Assembly: GCA_947627285.1 (NCBI GenBank)
Contig: CANQVL010000010.1
Span: 1 to 63,492, forward strand
Direction of reading: 5' to 3'
DNA from: an uncultured Oscillospiraceae bacterium
GTDB taxonomy: Bacteria > Bacillota > Clostridia > Oscillospirales > Oscillospiraceae
Length of the DNA: 63,492 nt
The notes beneath the pieces were generated by a model that was not told the DNA's origin, did not search any database, and saw only the letters and a program-made list of their open reading frames with translations. A program made the position numbers and the translations under genes. Shown here piece after piece: positions 1 through 8,539 of this stretch; position 1 is the first letter of the stretch; each line of letters starts with the position of its first letter.

Positions 1-2
1 TC

Positions 3-329
3 ATTTCCGGCGATCTCATCACCATTCTGAATGACATCCGGGAAGCACATAAGAAAGATACTACCACCGCCGATGAATATTCGGCAGCCGCAGAGGTAGC
101 CCGCAGTCTGAAAGAGGCAATGGACTTTGAGGGCAGTCCGCAGGAGAAACGTATCAGAGGGTATCTGACCACTTTGGGGATAGACTACGACACACTCACG
201 AAAGAGGAATTCGTCACGTTGATTGGAATATTGAAGAAATCCAAGAAACTGCAAGACAGACAAGGCAGCCAGCGCGGAAAGGCCAGCCCGCAGTTCTCAC
301 ATGGGAAAGGCAAGAGGAAGCGGAAATAA
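3..329 (+). CDS. C-terminal part of an unrecognised protein (cut by window edge)
   Basis: The reading frame is open from the first bases of the window, through an internal ATG at 120, to a TAA at 327-329, so this is the last ~108 codons of a longer gene. The visible part is mostly helical and charged and ends in a very basic tail (KGKRKRK), which suggests nucleic-acid contact. I do not recognise the family. The low GC and the DUF6061-like gene that follows suggest the edge of an integrated or conjugative element, which is inference. The ATG at 120 has no good ribosome binding site and should not be taken as the true start. Confidence 0.55.
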   Translation: MSGDLITILNDIREAHKKDTTTADEYSAAAEVARSLKEAMDFEGSPQEKRIRGYLTTLGIDYDTLTKEEFVTLIGILKKSKKLQDRQGSQRGKASPQFSHGKGKRKRK

Positions 330-365
330 CAAGTATGGCTATTTCAAGTTACAGGGATGATAATG

Positions 366-392
366 CAGGGAGCCGCATTTTGCGACTCCCTG
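366..392 (+). terminator. hairpin after the partial ORF
   Basis: A 7-bp stem (CAGGGAG/CTCCCTG) continues, after one mismatch, into CGCA/TGCG with a TTT loop. No clear T-run follows, so termination is uncertain. It lies 37 bases after the stop of the partial gene. Confidence 0.3.
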
Positions 393-510
393 AGTTGTGC
401 CTGCTAAAACAGGGGATAACGATTCGCTATGGACTTAACTGGTGGCGGTGAACGAATTATTCTCCGTCCAGCTATCGAAAAAGCGCATATACTCAAATAA
501 ACAGAAAAGC

Positions 511-546
511 CCACCTCAGCCAAACAATTCTGTCTGACCGAGGTGG
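511..546 (-). terminator. terminator of the DUF6061-like gene
   Basis: Read on the minus strand, CCACCTC and GAGGTGG form the stem base, and the hairpin is followed by GCTTTTCTGTTT. It starts 15 bases after the stop codon of the minus-strand gene. Confidence 0.6.
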
Positions 547-560
547 ATGCTTCTACATTT

Positions 561-818
561 TCAGGACTCCCAGCCGATGCCGCTGTATGGCCCGGATACC
601 CGTTTCAGGTATCCATCCAGCTCTCCGCTGAGAACAAGTTTAGCGTAATCCAGCGGGGCGTTGTAGACAAGCCAATCCAACTCTGATCGTCCATTCATGG
701 TCGTTTCGATGCCGTTCTCCACAGCAGCACAGTCGATGGCGAGCATTGACCCATCGGAAAAGCAAATCTCCACACAGCCGCTGTCGATATTGAACTCACA
801 AGATTTTAGTTCTTTCAT
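561..818 (-). CDS. DUF6061-like small protein
   Basis: An 85-residue acidic protein with the pattern KSCEFN..GCVEICFSDG..IDC and ELDWLVYN, which I recognise as resembling the DUF6061 family of small proteins common in Clostridia and often found in conjugative elements. The function is unknown. The start is supported by GGAGG 7-8 bases before the ATG. It is monocistronic, with its own hairpin downstream. The family assignment is from memory of the pattern and is moderately sure. Confidence 0.7.
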   Translation of the reverse strand: MKELKSCEFNIDSGCVEICFSDGSMLAIDCAAVENGIETTMNGRSELDWLVYNAPLDYAKLVLSGELDGYLKRVSGPYSGIGWES

Positions 819-1012
819 GGTGTTTCCTCCGTAAAACAGTTTGATTTTTAACCGATCCTGTACGACGGTTGCCGTTCATTTCATGGTTACTGTTTTACAA
901 ACACTGCCCAATTCGGAGGGAGCCGCTTTTTTTGTAAAAAAATTTATGATTTGATTTAGTATTCTCCGCAAAAACAGTAGTATATAGCTGAAGCCGGAAA
1001 GGAGGTGGCGCG

Positions 1013-1573
1013 ATGATGGATGATGAAAAAATAATCGAGCTGTTTTTTGAGCGTTCCGAGCAGGCCATACGGGAGCTGGACATGAAATACGGCAAAATCT
1101 GCCGCAATCTCTCGTATAACATCGTGAACAGCCCACAGGACGCGGAGGAATGTGTCAACGACGCTTACCTGGGCGCGTGGAACGCTATTCCCCCGGCACA
1201 CCCAGACCCACTGCTTACCTACCTTGTGAAGATCGTTCGGAACATTTCACTCAAATGCTATTGGAGAAAGGAGGCCGCCAAACGAAGGGGACCCTATACG
1301 GTGGCGTTAGAGGAGATCGAGGGCTGTATCGCGGATAGGAGAACCGAAGATAATGAGATCGAAGCCAGAGAGCTGGCCCGTATTATCGAGGCGTTTTTGG
1401 ATACGCTGACCGAAAAAGAGCGCGTTATCTTCATGCGCCGCTACGCGTTTGCGGACACTTACGCGGACATAGCAAAGCGCGTAGGTATTTCTGAAAAAAA
1501 TGTGTCCGTCCGGCTTACCCTGATCCGCCGGAAGATGAAGCAATATCTGATTGAAAGAGAGGTATTCGTATGA
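1013..1573 (+). CDS. ECF-type RNA polymerase sigma factor
   Basis: 186 residues. Sigma region 2 lies at about residues 10-80 (DAEECVNDAYLGAWNAIP, then RNISLKCYWRKEAAKRR). Region 4, a helix-turn-helix, lies at about 125-180 (LTEKERVIFMRRYAF..YADIAKRVGISEKNVSVRL). It would direct polymerase to alternative promoters. AAAGGAGGT sits just before the start, where two ATGs stand in tandem. Its last four bases overlap the next gene (ATGA), whose product has the layout of an anti-sigma partner, so the pair is probably co-translated. The signal it answers to cannot be read from sequence. Confidence 0.9.
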   Translation: MMDDEKIIELFFERSEQAIRELDMKYGKICRNLSYNIVNSPQDAEECVNDAYLGAWNAIPPAHPDPLLTYLVKIVRNISLKCYWRKEAAKRRGPYTVALEEIEGCIADRRTEDNEIEARELARIIEAFLDTLTEKERVIFMRRYAFADTYADIAKRVGISEKNVSVRLTLIRRKMKQYLIEREVFV

Positions 1574-2469
1574 ACGCGAAATTGTTTTCCGAGGCCATGA
1601 GCGAGGTCGACGATAAGTATTATGAGGAGGCCGCAAGCTATCGCTATAAAAAGCGTGGGTGGGTAAAATGGGGCGCTGTGGCGGCCTGCCTTGCCGCCCT
1701 GCTTTTTACCGCCCTTTCGGTTCTCCCTGATGATGCCCGACCGCAGGGTACTACATCGCCGGACGGTCCGAACGGAGTTATAGTTGACGGTCCAATTGAC
1801 ACTGACGATGACGATACGCCGCCCGCAACAGTTGATACGCCGCCCGAGACACCTGGAATAACTGTCAGCATGGACAATGTTTTCTTCAATGAAGTAGGGG
1901 GATTGACGGATGCCGCTCTATGGTTTCCCCAGGAGTTATGTGACGAAATTTGGTGGGACAAAGACGCTGTCATCGACTATTACGGAAAAGATCTGACACC
2001 GGCATATGTCCCGGACGGATTGACCGCCGCCGACGGAAACGGGACCGCGCGGGTCATTGCGGACAAAAGCGGCAATATTGTATATGACACGGTTAAGCTG
2101 GGCTTCTACCATGACTATGACGAGAACGGGGTCCCAAGGCTGACAGAACGCATATTATCTCGCAATGGGTTTTTGATTTCAGCTTCAAAAATTGGCCTTA
2201 TGAATGATTGCGTATACATTCTGCCGGAAAACGAAGTGAAAACCTCTGACATTGACGGAACATCGGTTACCTTTGGGTACCGTCCCATGCCCTATGGCCC
2301 TTTTGATCCCGACACCCACGAGCCGTCCGGCTATTATGATCTGTATGTGGCTCAATTTGAACGGGACGGCATCGAATATGAGATTCTCGCGGAGCAAATG
2401 GAAAGAGAAGAGGTCGTAAAGGTCGCAGCGTCCATCATCTATGGAGAAGAAGTGACCGTTGATAAATAA
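1570..2469 (+). CDS. single-pass membrane protein, probable anti-sigma factor
   Basis: 299 residues: a cytoplasmic head of about 30 residues, one membrane helix at about 34-52 (WGAVAACLAALLFTALSVL), a Pro/Thr/Asp-rich linker at about 55-95, and an extracytoplasmic domain of ~200 residues. This layout and the 4-base overlap with the sigma gene suggest it holds the sigma factor and senses outside the membrane. The short head shows no recognisable zinc anti-sigma motif, so the role comes from context. Confidence 0.75.
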   Translation: MNAKLFSEAMSEVDDKYYEEAASYRYKKRGWVKWGAVAACLAALLFTALSVLPDDARPQGTTSPDGPNGVIVDGPIDTDDDDTPPATVDTPPETPGITVSMDNVFFNEVGGLTDAALWFPQELCDEIWWDKDAVIDYYGKDLTPAYVPDGLTAADGNGTARVIADKSGNIVYDTVKLGFYHDYDENGVPRLTERILSRNGFLISASKIGLMNDCVYILPENEVKTSDIDGTSVTFGYRPMPYGPFDPDTHEPSGYYDLYVAQFERDGIEYEILAEQMEREEVVKVAASIIYGEEVTVDK

Positions 2470-2488
2470 ACCCATATGAGAATATGGT

Positions 2489-2527
2489 ATCACCCGCCAA
2501 CAATTATGCCGGCGGGTGATATTTTAT
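2489..2527 (+). terminator. rho-independent terminator of the sigma operon
   Basis: A perfect 10-bp stem ATCACCCGCC/GGCGGGTGAT with a 12-nt loop is followed by ATTTTATTT. It lies between convergent genes and its T-tract serves the plus strand. Confidence 0.8.
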
Positions 2528-3873
2528 TTGATTTTCAAATAGATACCCAGTATCATCTTTTCCAGCTCCGCCTCGGTCAGGTCGGCAAGGCTTTTGGTCT
2601 CGGCGGGGGGCGGGACGGTGCCGCCCCTTGTGACGGTGAAGGTCAGGGCGTCGCGGTCGCCGCGCTCGCCGGTGAACCATATGCCGTCGTAGGAGAGGGA
2701 GCTGTCGGAGACGTTCAACGTTCCCTCCAGGGCGAGGGTGGTTATATCCGTGCTGTAGGTGATATAGTCGAATTTACCGTCGTTCGCCCAGTCCAGGGTG
2801 GTGGTACTGCCGTAGCACCAGGAGGTGAACATATCGAAGTCCACGCCATCTCCAAGGTCAAGGGTGAAGCTGAGCACCGGGTCCAGGGAGACGGAGAGGA
2901 GGGAGCCTGAGTCGCCGTAGAGCTCCACCTCGAGGCTGTACGCGCCGTCGGCGGCGGAGGCGGAGATGTGCCGGAGCCTGCCGTCGGAGACGGTGAAGCT
3001 CACGGGTGTGTCGGAGGCGGAGGAGCGGAGCTTTTCAATAGTTTCCCTGAAGCCCAGGACGCTGTCGTCGCCGGATACCATTCCGTAGCCCATGATCCCC
3101 TCGGGCATAAGGTCAGCAAGCCTCCCCATGAGGTCCGCGGTCTCCGCCGGGGTGAGTACGGCGGTGAAGGTGCGGGGGTCCTCGGCGCTGTCGGCGGAAA
3201 GCTCCTTGCCGGCAAGAAACGACTTCAGAGCGGAGGCGGCGCCGTCAAGGAAGCTCGCGCCGTATACGCCCGCGTCCTCGGGGAGGGCGGAGAGGAAGCC
3301 GTCTATCCCTCCGAGCCCCGCCTCGTCAAGGGAGAATATGCCGGAGAAAGGGGTGCCGGAAAGCTGAGAGGACATGTCCTTTGGGTCAACGCCGTAGAAT
3401 ACGTCGCTGCCGAAAAGCTCGCGGGAAGCCACGCCGACGAAATCCGGTGAATAGGTGAGGCTGAGCCCGTAGCCCTCTGGCTCATATCGGTTTGTGACAA
3501 GCGCCGTGCCGGAGTCCCTGTCCTGAACGGCTGTGCCGGTGACGGTGGACTTGCTCTCCCCGTCGTCGGAGGTCTTCTCGGCTGAGTATTCGGCGGTGAA
3601 GGCGGGGGAGGAGAGAAGCTCCCACGCCTTTCCCGGGTCAGAGGCTCCAAAGCGCGCCTTCAGATCGTCCCGCGTCTTGTCAATGGCGTCCTCCAGGGCG
3701 TCGAGGGCGTCGGGGCCGCTTACGGAGGACTGGTTGTCAGCCGTGCCGCCCCCATGGTCGCCGTTGGGCGTGCCGGATGGCGTGCCGGAGGGAGTTTTTT
3801 CACAGCCTGAGACTAAAGACAGGACGAGCAGGACGGAGAGAAGAAGGGGTATAAGCTTGGGAAAGCGCTTCAT
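2524..3873 (-). CDS. secreted lipoprotein of unknown function
   Basis: 449 residues with a lipoprotein signal peptide (LSLVSGC, lipid-bearing Cys24), then a Gly/Thr/Pro-rich spacer and a beta-rich domain I cannot assign. It ends in a helical tail (LADLTEAELEKMILGIYLKIK). The ATG at 3873 is preferred over an upstream GTG because GAGGTGATC, a perfect anti-SD match, stands right before it. It is the last gene of the MBOAT/DHHW operon, 5 bases after the DHHW stop, so a role at the envelope in polymer modification is plausible but not shown. Confidence 0.75.
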   Translation of the reverse strand: MKRFPKLIPLLLSVLLVLSLVSGCEKTPSGTPSGTPNGDHGGGTADNQSSVSGPDALDALEDAIDKTRDDLKARFGASDPGKAWELLSSPAFTAEYSAEKTSDDGESKSTVTGTAVQDRDSGTALVTNRYEPEGYGLSLTYSPDFVGVASRELFGSDVFYGVDPKDMSSQLSGTPFSGIFSLDEAGLGGIDGFLSALPEDAGVYGASFLDGAASALKSFLAGKELSADSAEDPRTFTAVLTPAETADLMGRLADLMPEGIMGYGMVSGDDSVLGFRETIEKLRSSASDTPVSFTVSDGRLRHISASAADGAYSLEVELYGDSGSLLSVSLDPVLSFTLDLGDGVDFDMFTSWCYGSTTTLDWANDGKFDYITYSTDITTLALEGTLNVSDSSLSYDGIWFTGERGDRDALTFTVTRGGTVPPPAETKSLADLTEAELEKMILGIYLKIK

Positions 3874-3878
3874 AAAGA

Positions 3879-4976
3879 TCACCTCATGATCATCGCGGTG
3901 TTCAGCACCAGGGTGGAGTTCAAAAAGAGAACGTCGGAGCCGGGCGTGAACGTGACATAGTTGGAAAGGTAGGCGGAGGCGACGTACCGAAGGTCGATGA
4001 CCGTGATTTTTGAGTACGCGCCGGTGAAGAGCGGGACGATGGAGGAGCCGAAGGAATCACGGAAGATGTAAAGCTCCCTGTCGGTCCTGGCGTTGGGGCA
4101 CTCTATCTCAATTATTGGTTGTGTGCCGCCCAAAAATACATCGTATCCGTCCATTCCGTCAAAAAGCCCCGGGGTGTAGACGGTGTCGTACTTGTACATG
4201 GGCCCGGAGACTACCGCCGAGTCCGTCTGCTCGCTTGTGAGGTAGACAAGGTCATCGGAGCTCACGGGCAGCGCCGCCTGCTGGATATAGACGCCGTGGA
4301 AGGGGGTGAGGGTGTGGGCGGTGTAATCGCCCTCGGGCGTCAGGTATTCGCCGACGCCCATGGCGTCGCCCAGACGCTTTACGGTGTCAAAGATGTCCGG
4401 CTGCTTCCAGTGGGTGTCCGTGCGGTAATATTTGTCAACGGAGAGGGTGTCAAGGATGTCGATGTACTCCGCGCCGTCAACGCCCCGCTTCATTATATCA
4501 AAAAGCCTGTCATAGTCAATATGCGGATAGCCTGAGTCGCGGACGAAATATGACTTGTCGGGGACCACGGTGTAGTACACATTGCACCCGTCAAGGTACG
4601 TTTCTATCACGGAGTTGTAGAGCTTCGCGGCGTAGGCTATCTGGTTCTCGTTGGTGGCGGTTTCGTTCTTGTAGACAACGCCGTCACGTATCCATATGCC
4701 GTTGGTGTCCTTCTGGCGGAGGGCGTAGAGGCGGAAGGCGGAGTTTACAAGGCGGAAGTCCTCGCGCAGGGGGAACTGGTCGAGGAGATATTCCTCAAGG
4801 TCGTCGGAAAACTCCCGGTTAAAAAGTGCCTTCGCGGTGACGCTCGGAGCCTGGGCGAGCTCGCGCCGCTCGGTGAAGCTTTTGTCCTTGTCGGGGAGAA
4901 TGAGCTGGGCGGCGGCAAAGCCGAAGATGAGAAGGGCGAAGACAGCCAGCGTTACGATATATTTTGCCTTTTTCAT
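3879..4976 (-). CDS. DHHW-family (AlgJ/AlgX-like) extracytoplasmic protein
   Basis: 365 residues with an N-terminal membrane anchor (about 6-24). The motif RTDTHW near residue 186-190 and RDSFGSS near 305 match the SGNH-like fold of the DHHW/AlgJ family, which works with MBOAT acyltransferases in O-acetylation of extracellular polysaccharides. The MBOAT gene is immediately upstream (12 bases). ATG 4976 is chosen over GTG 4985 because AAGGGGTGA is correctly spaced from it. The target polymer is unknown. Confidence 0.85.
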   Translation of the reverse strand: MKKAKYIVTLAVFALLIFGFAAAQLILPDKDKSFTERRELAQAPSVTAKALFNREFSDDLEEYLLDQFPLREDFRLVNSAFRLYALRQKDTNGIWIRDGVVYKNETATNENQIAYAAKLYNSVIETYLDGCNVYYTVVPDKSYFVRDSGYPHIDYDRLFDIMKRGVDGAEYIDILDTLSVDKYYRTDTHWKQPDIFDTVKRLGDAMGVGEYLTPEGDYTAHTLTPFHGVYIQQAALPVSSDDLVYLTSEQTDSAVVSGPMYKYDTVYTPGLFDGMDGYDVFLGGTQPIIEIECPNARTDRELYIFRDSFGSSIVPLFTGAYSKITVIDLRYVASAYLSNYVTFTPGSDVLFLNSTLVLNTAMIMR

Positions 4977-4988
4977 GTCCGTCACCCC

Positions 4989-6380
4989 TTAAAATCTGAA
5001 ATACAGGAACGGGTTAAAGGAGCCGTTTATAATGAACGCCGTGGAGAGAATGAGCAGGGCGCCCACGGCGACGGGCTCCAGTACCACGCCGGGAGCGTCT
5101 GAGAGCTTGCCGTAAAGAAGCTTGGGGAGGGGAGTGGAGCCTATGGCGGCGAGGACGATGGGCACGGCGTAGCTCTTGAGGTAGTAGACGGCATCGGAGG
5201 AGACGAGCGGTATCCCGCCCGCGCCGAAGAGCCCGCCGATGTCGGACACCACGCCCTTGAGCCCGGCGGCGTTGAATATCACGAAGCTTATGACCACAAG
5301 GAACATCACGTATATGTGGGAGACGAAGGAGGGGAGCTTTTCCAGCGCCTTGCCAAGCCACAGCTTTTCGATTATCAGCAATACGCCGAACATCACGCCC
5401 CACAGGACGAAGTTCCACTCCGCGCCGTGCCACGCTCCGGTGAGTATCCATACGACGGCGATGTTACGCAGCCACTTGAGCTTTGTGGTCCTGTTGCCGC
5501 CCAGGGGGATGTAAACGTAGTCCCGGAACCAGCCGCCCAGGGTCATGTGCCAGCGGCGCCAGAATTCGGTTATGGATTTTGAGATGTATGGGTAGTTGAA
5601 GTTTTCCGGGAACTTGAAGCCGAACATGGAGCCGAGGCCTATGGCCATATCGGAGTAGCCGGAGAAGTCAAAGTATATTTGCAGTGTGTAGGCCACGGCG
5701 TAGAGCCAGTAGAACAGCACCGACTTGTCGCCGGAATCGCGGAATATCTGGGTGAGCTCGCCCATAACGTTGGCGATGAGGACCTTTTTGCCGAGACCGA
5801 AGGCGAAGCGCCGTATCCCCAGGGCGAGCCCCTCAAGTGTGTGGCGCCTGTCCTCAAGCTCCGCCGCCACGTCCACGTAGCGGACTATTGGCCCGGCTAT
5901 TAGCTGGGGAAAGAGGCACACGAAGGTCGCCATTGTTCCCAGATTCTTTTGGGCGTGGGCGCGCCCGCGGTAGACGTCGATGGTGTAGCTCATGGTCTGG
6001 AAGGTGAAGAAGCTTATGCCGATGGGCAGGGGCACGCCGGTCTTGGGGATCGCGGTGCCGAGTATGGCGTTGACGGTGCCGATGAGGAAATCGGTATATT
6101 TGAAAAAGCCCAGCATGGCAAGGTTTATGACGATGGAGGATATGAGCGCCGCCTTCGCCTTTTTCTCGCCGCGGTGCTTTTCAATGTAGATCGAGTGGAG
6201 CCAGTCGGAGATGGAGGAGAATATGAGCAGGAGCACATATACGGGCTCGCCGAAGAAGTAGAAGATGAGGCTCCCCAGGAGCAGTACGTAGTTTTTTGCC
6301 TTGACGCCGGGAGCAAGGTAATAGAGCAGAAGGATTATCGGCAAAAAGGCGTACAAAAACGTGACGGACGAAAAAAGCAT
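4989..6380 (-). CDS. MBOAT-family O-acyltransferase (AlgI/DltB type)
   Basis: 463 residues, polytopic, starting MLFSSVTFLYAFLPIILLLYY as is typical for the family. The hallmark FWRRWHMTLGGWFRDYVYIP..GGNR lies at about 275-300 and the catalytic His is in LTGAWHGAEWNFVLWG at about 320. It moves acyl groups across the membrane to a cell-surface polysaccharide, partnered by the DHHW protein downstream. Length is normal. A second, diverged MBOAT lies at 21745. Confidence 0.93.
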   Translation of the reverse strand: MLFSSVTFLYAFLPIILLLYYLAPGVKAKNYVLLLGSLIFYFFGEPVYVLLLIFSSISDWLHSIYIEKHRGEKKAKAALISSIVINLAMLGFFKYTDFLIGTVNAILGTAIPKTGVPLPIGISFFTFQTMSYTIDVYRGRAHAQKNLGTMATFVCLFPQLIAGPIVRYVDVAAELEDRRHTLEGLALGIRRFAFGLGKKVLIANVMGELTQIFRDSGDKSVLFYWLYAVAYTLQIYFDFSGYSDMAIGLGSMFGFKFPENFNYPYISKSITEFWRRWHMTLGGWFRDYVYIPLGGNRTTKLKWLRNIAVVWILTGAWHGAEWNFVLWGVMFGVLLIIEKLWLGKALEKLPSFVSHIYVMFLVVISFVIFNAAGLKGVVSDIGGLFGAGGIPLVSSDAVYYLKSYAVPIVLAAIGSTPLPKLLYGKLSDAPGVVLEPVAVGALLILSTAFIINGSFNPFLYFRF

Positions 6381-6405
6381 AGGCGTCTCTCCCTTTTACG
6401 AAGTT

Positions 6406-6428
6406 GGGAGGCTCGGAACGGGCCTCCC
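6406..6428 (-). terminator. intercistronic hairpin before the MBOAT gene
   Basis: A 7-bp GGGAGGC/GCCTCCC stem with a 9-nt loop lies between the DUF4358 gene and the MBOAT gene. There is no T-run on the minus strand, so it is more likely a processing or attenuation hairpin than a full terminator. Confidence 0.35.
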
Positions 6429-6456
6429 AAAAACAATAAGAACACTTCTTTTGAAT

Positions 6457-6960
6457 TTACGCGTTGAAGGCGTCAACAAAGGTGTCGGCGCTGAGACCGA
6501 GTTCGGAGGAGGTCATAACAAAGAGTATGAGCCCGTCCTTCTCGGCGGAGGCCACGGAGTCTGCCGCCATGCAGATCATCCAGGCGGGGTTGGCGTTGGC
6601 GTCCAGGTCGCTCTTGAGCTGGTCAACGTCTGCGCCCTCGCCGGGCTGAATGAGGAGGACCACATGTGCCTGACCCATGAGGGGCTGGTTCACGGCGATC
6701 TTGGCGCCCTCGGGGACAGCCATTCCGCCAAACCAGTTGGCAAAGAGCCCGTCGGTCTCAAAGCCCGCGTCCTTCAAGGCGGCAAAGGATGTGGTCTCCA
6801 CGGGAAGCTCGCCGGTCTTGCCGTCACATATGGCGGTGAGCTTTTCCACAAGCTCCTCGTCGGTGTAGCTTGCCGCGCCGCCCTCGGACTTATCTCCGCC
6901 GCAGGAGGCGAGAGCGAGGACGAGTACAAGTGCCAGGGATATTGCGATTACCTTTTTCAT
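6457..6960 (-). CDS. DUF4358-type lipoprotein
   Basis: 167 residues. The signal peptide ends in a lipobox (LALASCG, Cys20). The mature domain (about 35-165) fits the DUF4358 family, frequent next to MBOAT/DHHW genes in clostridia; its biochemical role is unknown. It is a paralogue of the next gene upstream: both contain a NANP-W-IC-A--SV-SA--DGL-LFVM pattern. AGGAGAAAC-type SD upstream. It is likely in one operon with the genes down to 2524. Confidence 0.8.
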   Translation of the reverse strand: MKKVIAISLALVLVLALASCGGDKSEGGAASYTDEELVEKLTAICDGKTGELPVETTSFAALKDAGFETDGLFANWFGGMAVPEGAKIAVNQPLMGQAHVVLLIQPGEGADVDQLKSDLDANANPAWMICMAADSVASAEKDGLILFVMTSSELGLSADTFVDAFNA

Positions 6961-6990
6961 TTTGCGTTTCTCCTTACAATTTTTTTATCA

Positions 6991-7860
6991 TCAGCCGTTG
7001 AACGCGGATATGAGGGCATCCGCGATCTCGGTAGAGGACATTACAAATAGGACAAGCCCGTCCCTCGCGGCGCTCTGGACGGATTCGGCGGAGGCGCAGA
7101 TGTTCCAGCGGGGGTTGGCGTTCTCCGCAAGCTCCTTTGCGTATTCGTCGGCGTCCTGCCCCTCCGGGACCTCAATGAGCAGGGCGATGTGGGCGGGGGG
7201 AACCATCATAGGCGTGTTCTCGGCAACGCGCATACCCTCGGTATAGGTGACGCCGCCGGAGAAGTAGTTGGCGAAGGAGCCGGAGGAATAGAGCGTCGCG
7301 GTCTTGTAGGTGTCGGGGGTGATGCCCTCGCACAGCTCCGCGAGCTTGTCCACCAGGTCGCCGGCGTCGGCAACCGGTATGTCCTCCGTCTCACCGCTGC
7401 CGGCGCCGGGGAAGCCGATGGAGGGGAAGCCGGGGGCTATGGAGGGGGTATCGCCGCCCTCACTGTCGCCGTCTTCGCTGTTTTCGCCGCTTCCGGGCAC
7501 AGGGAACGCGGGTATGCCGCCGGGACCCTCGGGAGTCTCAGAGTCCTCGCTGGTATTTTCGTCATCGCCGTTGTTCTCGGCGGAATCGTTGTCCTCGCCG
7601 TCCTCGGGGGCTTGATTGTCCTCGCCGCCCTCGGGCAGGCTGTCCTCAGGTGAGCCGCCTACATCGCCGTTTACGTCGCCGCCGTTGTCGTCGGTTATGC
7701 CGTCGTTTTCGCTGCCGGAGACGCCGCTCTCGGGCGTTTTGTTTTCGCCGTTTTCGGTGCTTTCGCGGTTTTCATTCCCGCCGTCATTCGCCTTTTGCGC
7801 GCAGGCGGCAAGCGCCAGGCACAGGGCAAGGGCGAGAAAAATGGCTATGTATTTTTTCAT
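6991..7860 (-). CDS. DUF4358-type lipoprotein with long acidic linker
   Basis: 289 residues. Lipobox (LCLAACA, Cys20) is followed by about 130 residues of Glu/Asp/Asn/Gly/Ser/Pro low complexity (about 25-155), then a DUF4358-like domain (about 165-287) homologous to the gene 30 bases downstream. The linker probably spaces the domain from the membrane through the wall. It is the first gene of the minus-strand envelope operon. The linker accounts for nearly all the length difference between the two paralogues. Confidence 0.78.
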   Translation of the reverse strand: MKKYIAIFLALALCLALAACAQKANDGGNENRESTENGENKTPESGVSGSENDGITDDNGGDVNGDVGGSPEDSLPEGGEDNQAPEDGEDNDSAENNGDDENTSEDSETPEGPGGIPAFPVPGSGENSEDGDSEGGDTPSIAPGFPSIGFPGAGSGETEDIPVADAGDLVDKLAELCEGITPDTYKTATLYSSGSFANYFSGGVTYTEGMRVAENTPMMVPPAHIALLIEVPEGQDADEYAKELAENANPRWNICASAESVQSAARDGLVLFVMSSTEIADALISAFNG

Positions 7861-8049
7861 CTTATCATTTCCCTTCCAGAAGCTTATGGCGCGGTCACAG
7901 GACCTCGCACCATTATGACGCCCGGTAAGTTTAAAATGTTCCTGAAAAGGGAAAATTATTTGCTCTCTTTCCGGCTATCTCAATTTCGTTTTGTGTTCAC
8001 GGAATATCTGGACCGCGACCGGTGCGAATATTCGCGGACAAACGGGGAT

Positions 8050-8460
8050 TCAGCATATTACCGGCTTCCAGGCAAATGGCAGCAAATCCTTTGCTTTAAC
8101 TTTAATCAGTTTTCCGTTTTCATCGTTCACGATCACCTTTATATCAGGACAATATTCATATAGCATCTGCCGACAATTTCCGCAAGGCGGTATGACATAA
8201 TTTAAGTGTTTATCGTGAACTGCAACAATAGTATCAAAATCTCTCTCACCCGCCGATATAGCAGTCCCTATTGTTATATATTCTGCGCAAGAGCCGTGAA
8301 TTCCGTCGCAGTTTACACCTTTATAGATGTTACCATTCTTGCACAGAACGGCACACCCAACCGTATGATTGTATATACCTTCGTCGAAATTCTCTTTTAA
8401 TTCTTTTAAAGCAATTTCTATCAGCCTCTTATCACGATCGCTCAGTTCATATCGTTCCAT
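8050..8460 (-). CDS. cdd: cytidine deaminase
   Basis: 136 residues, the normal size for a tetrameric zinc cytidine deaminase. The zinc and proton-shuttle motif HGSCAE lies at 55-60 (ligand Cys58, Glu60) and PCGNCRQ at 92-98 gives Cys93 and Cys96. It deaminates (deoxy)cytidine to uridine in pyrimidine salvage; the blasticidin-S deaminase branch of the family is an alternative. GGAGGGG precedes the ATG. The gene is clearly more AT-rich than its neighbours, which suggests recent acquisition. Confidence 0.88.
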   Translation of the reverse strand: MERYELSDRDKRLIEIALKELKENFDEGIYNHTVGCAVLCKNGNIYKGVNCDGIHGSCAEYITIGTAISAGERDFDTIVAVHDKHLNYVIPPCGNCRQMLYEYCPDIKVIVNDENGKLIKVKAKDLLPFAWKPVIC

Positions 8461-8539
8461 AATAACCCCTCCGCAAATTCCGACTTGTCCACATTTCCCC
8501 TTGTTGGAATCATACCAAATATAAATTAAAAATGATTCA

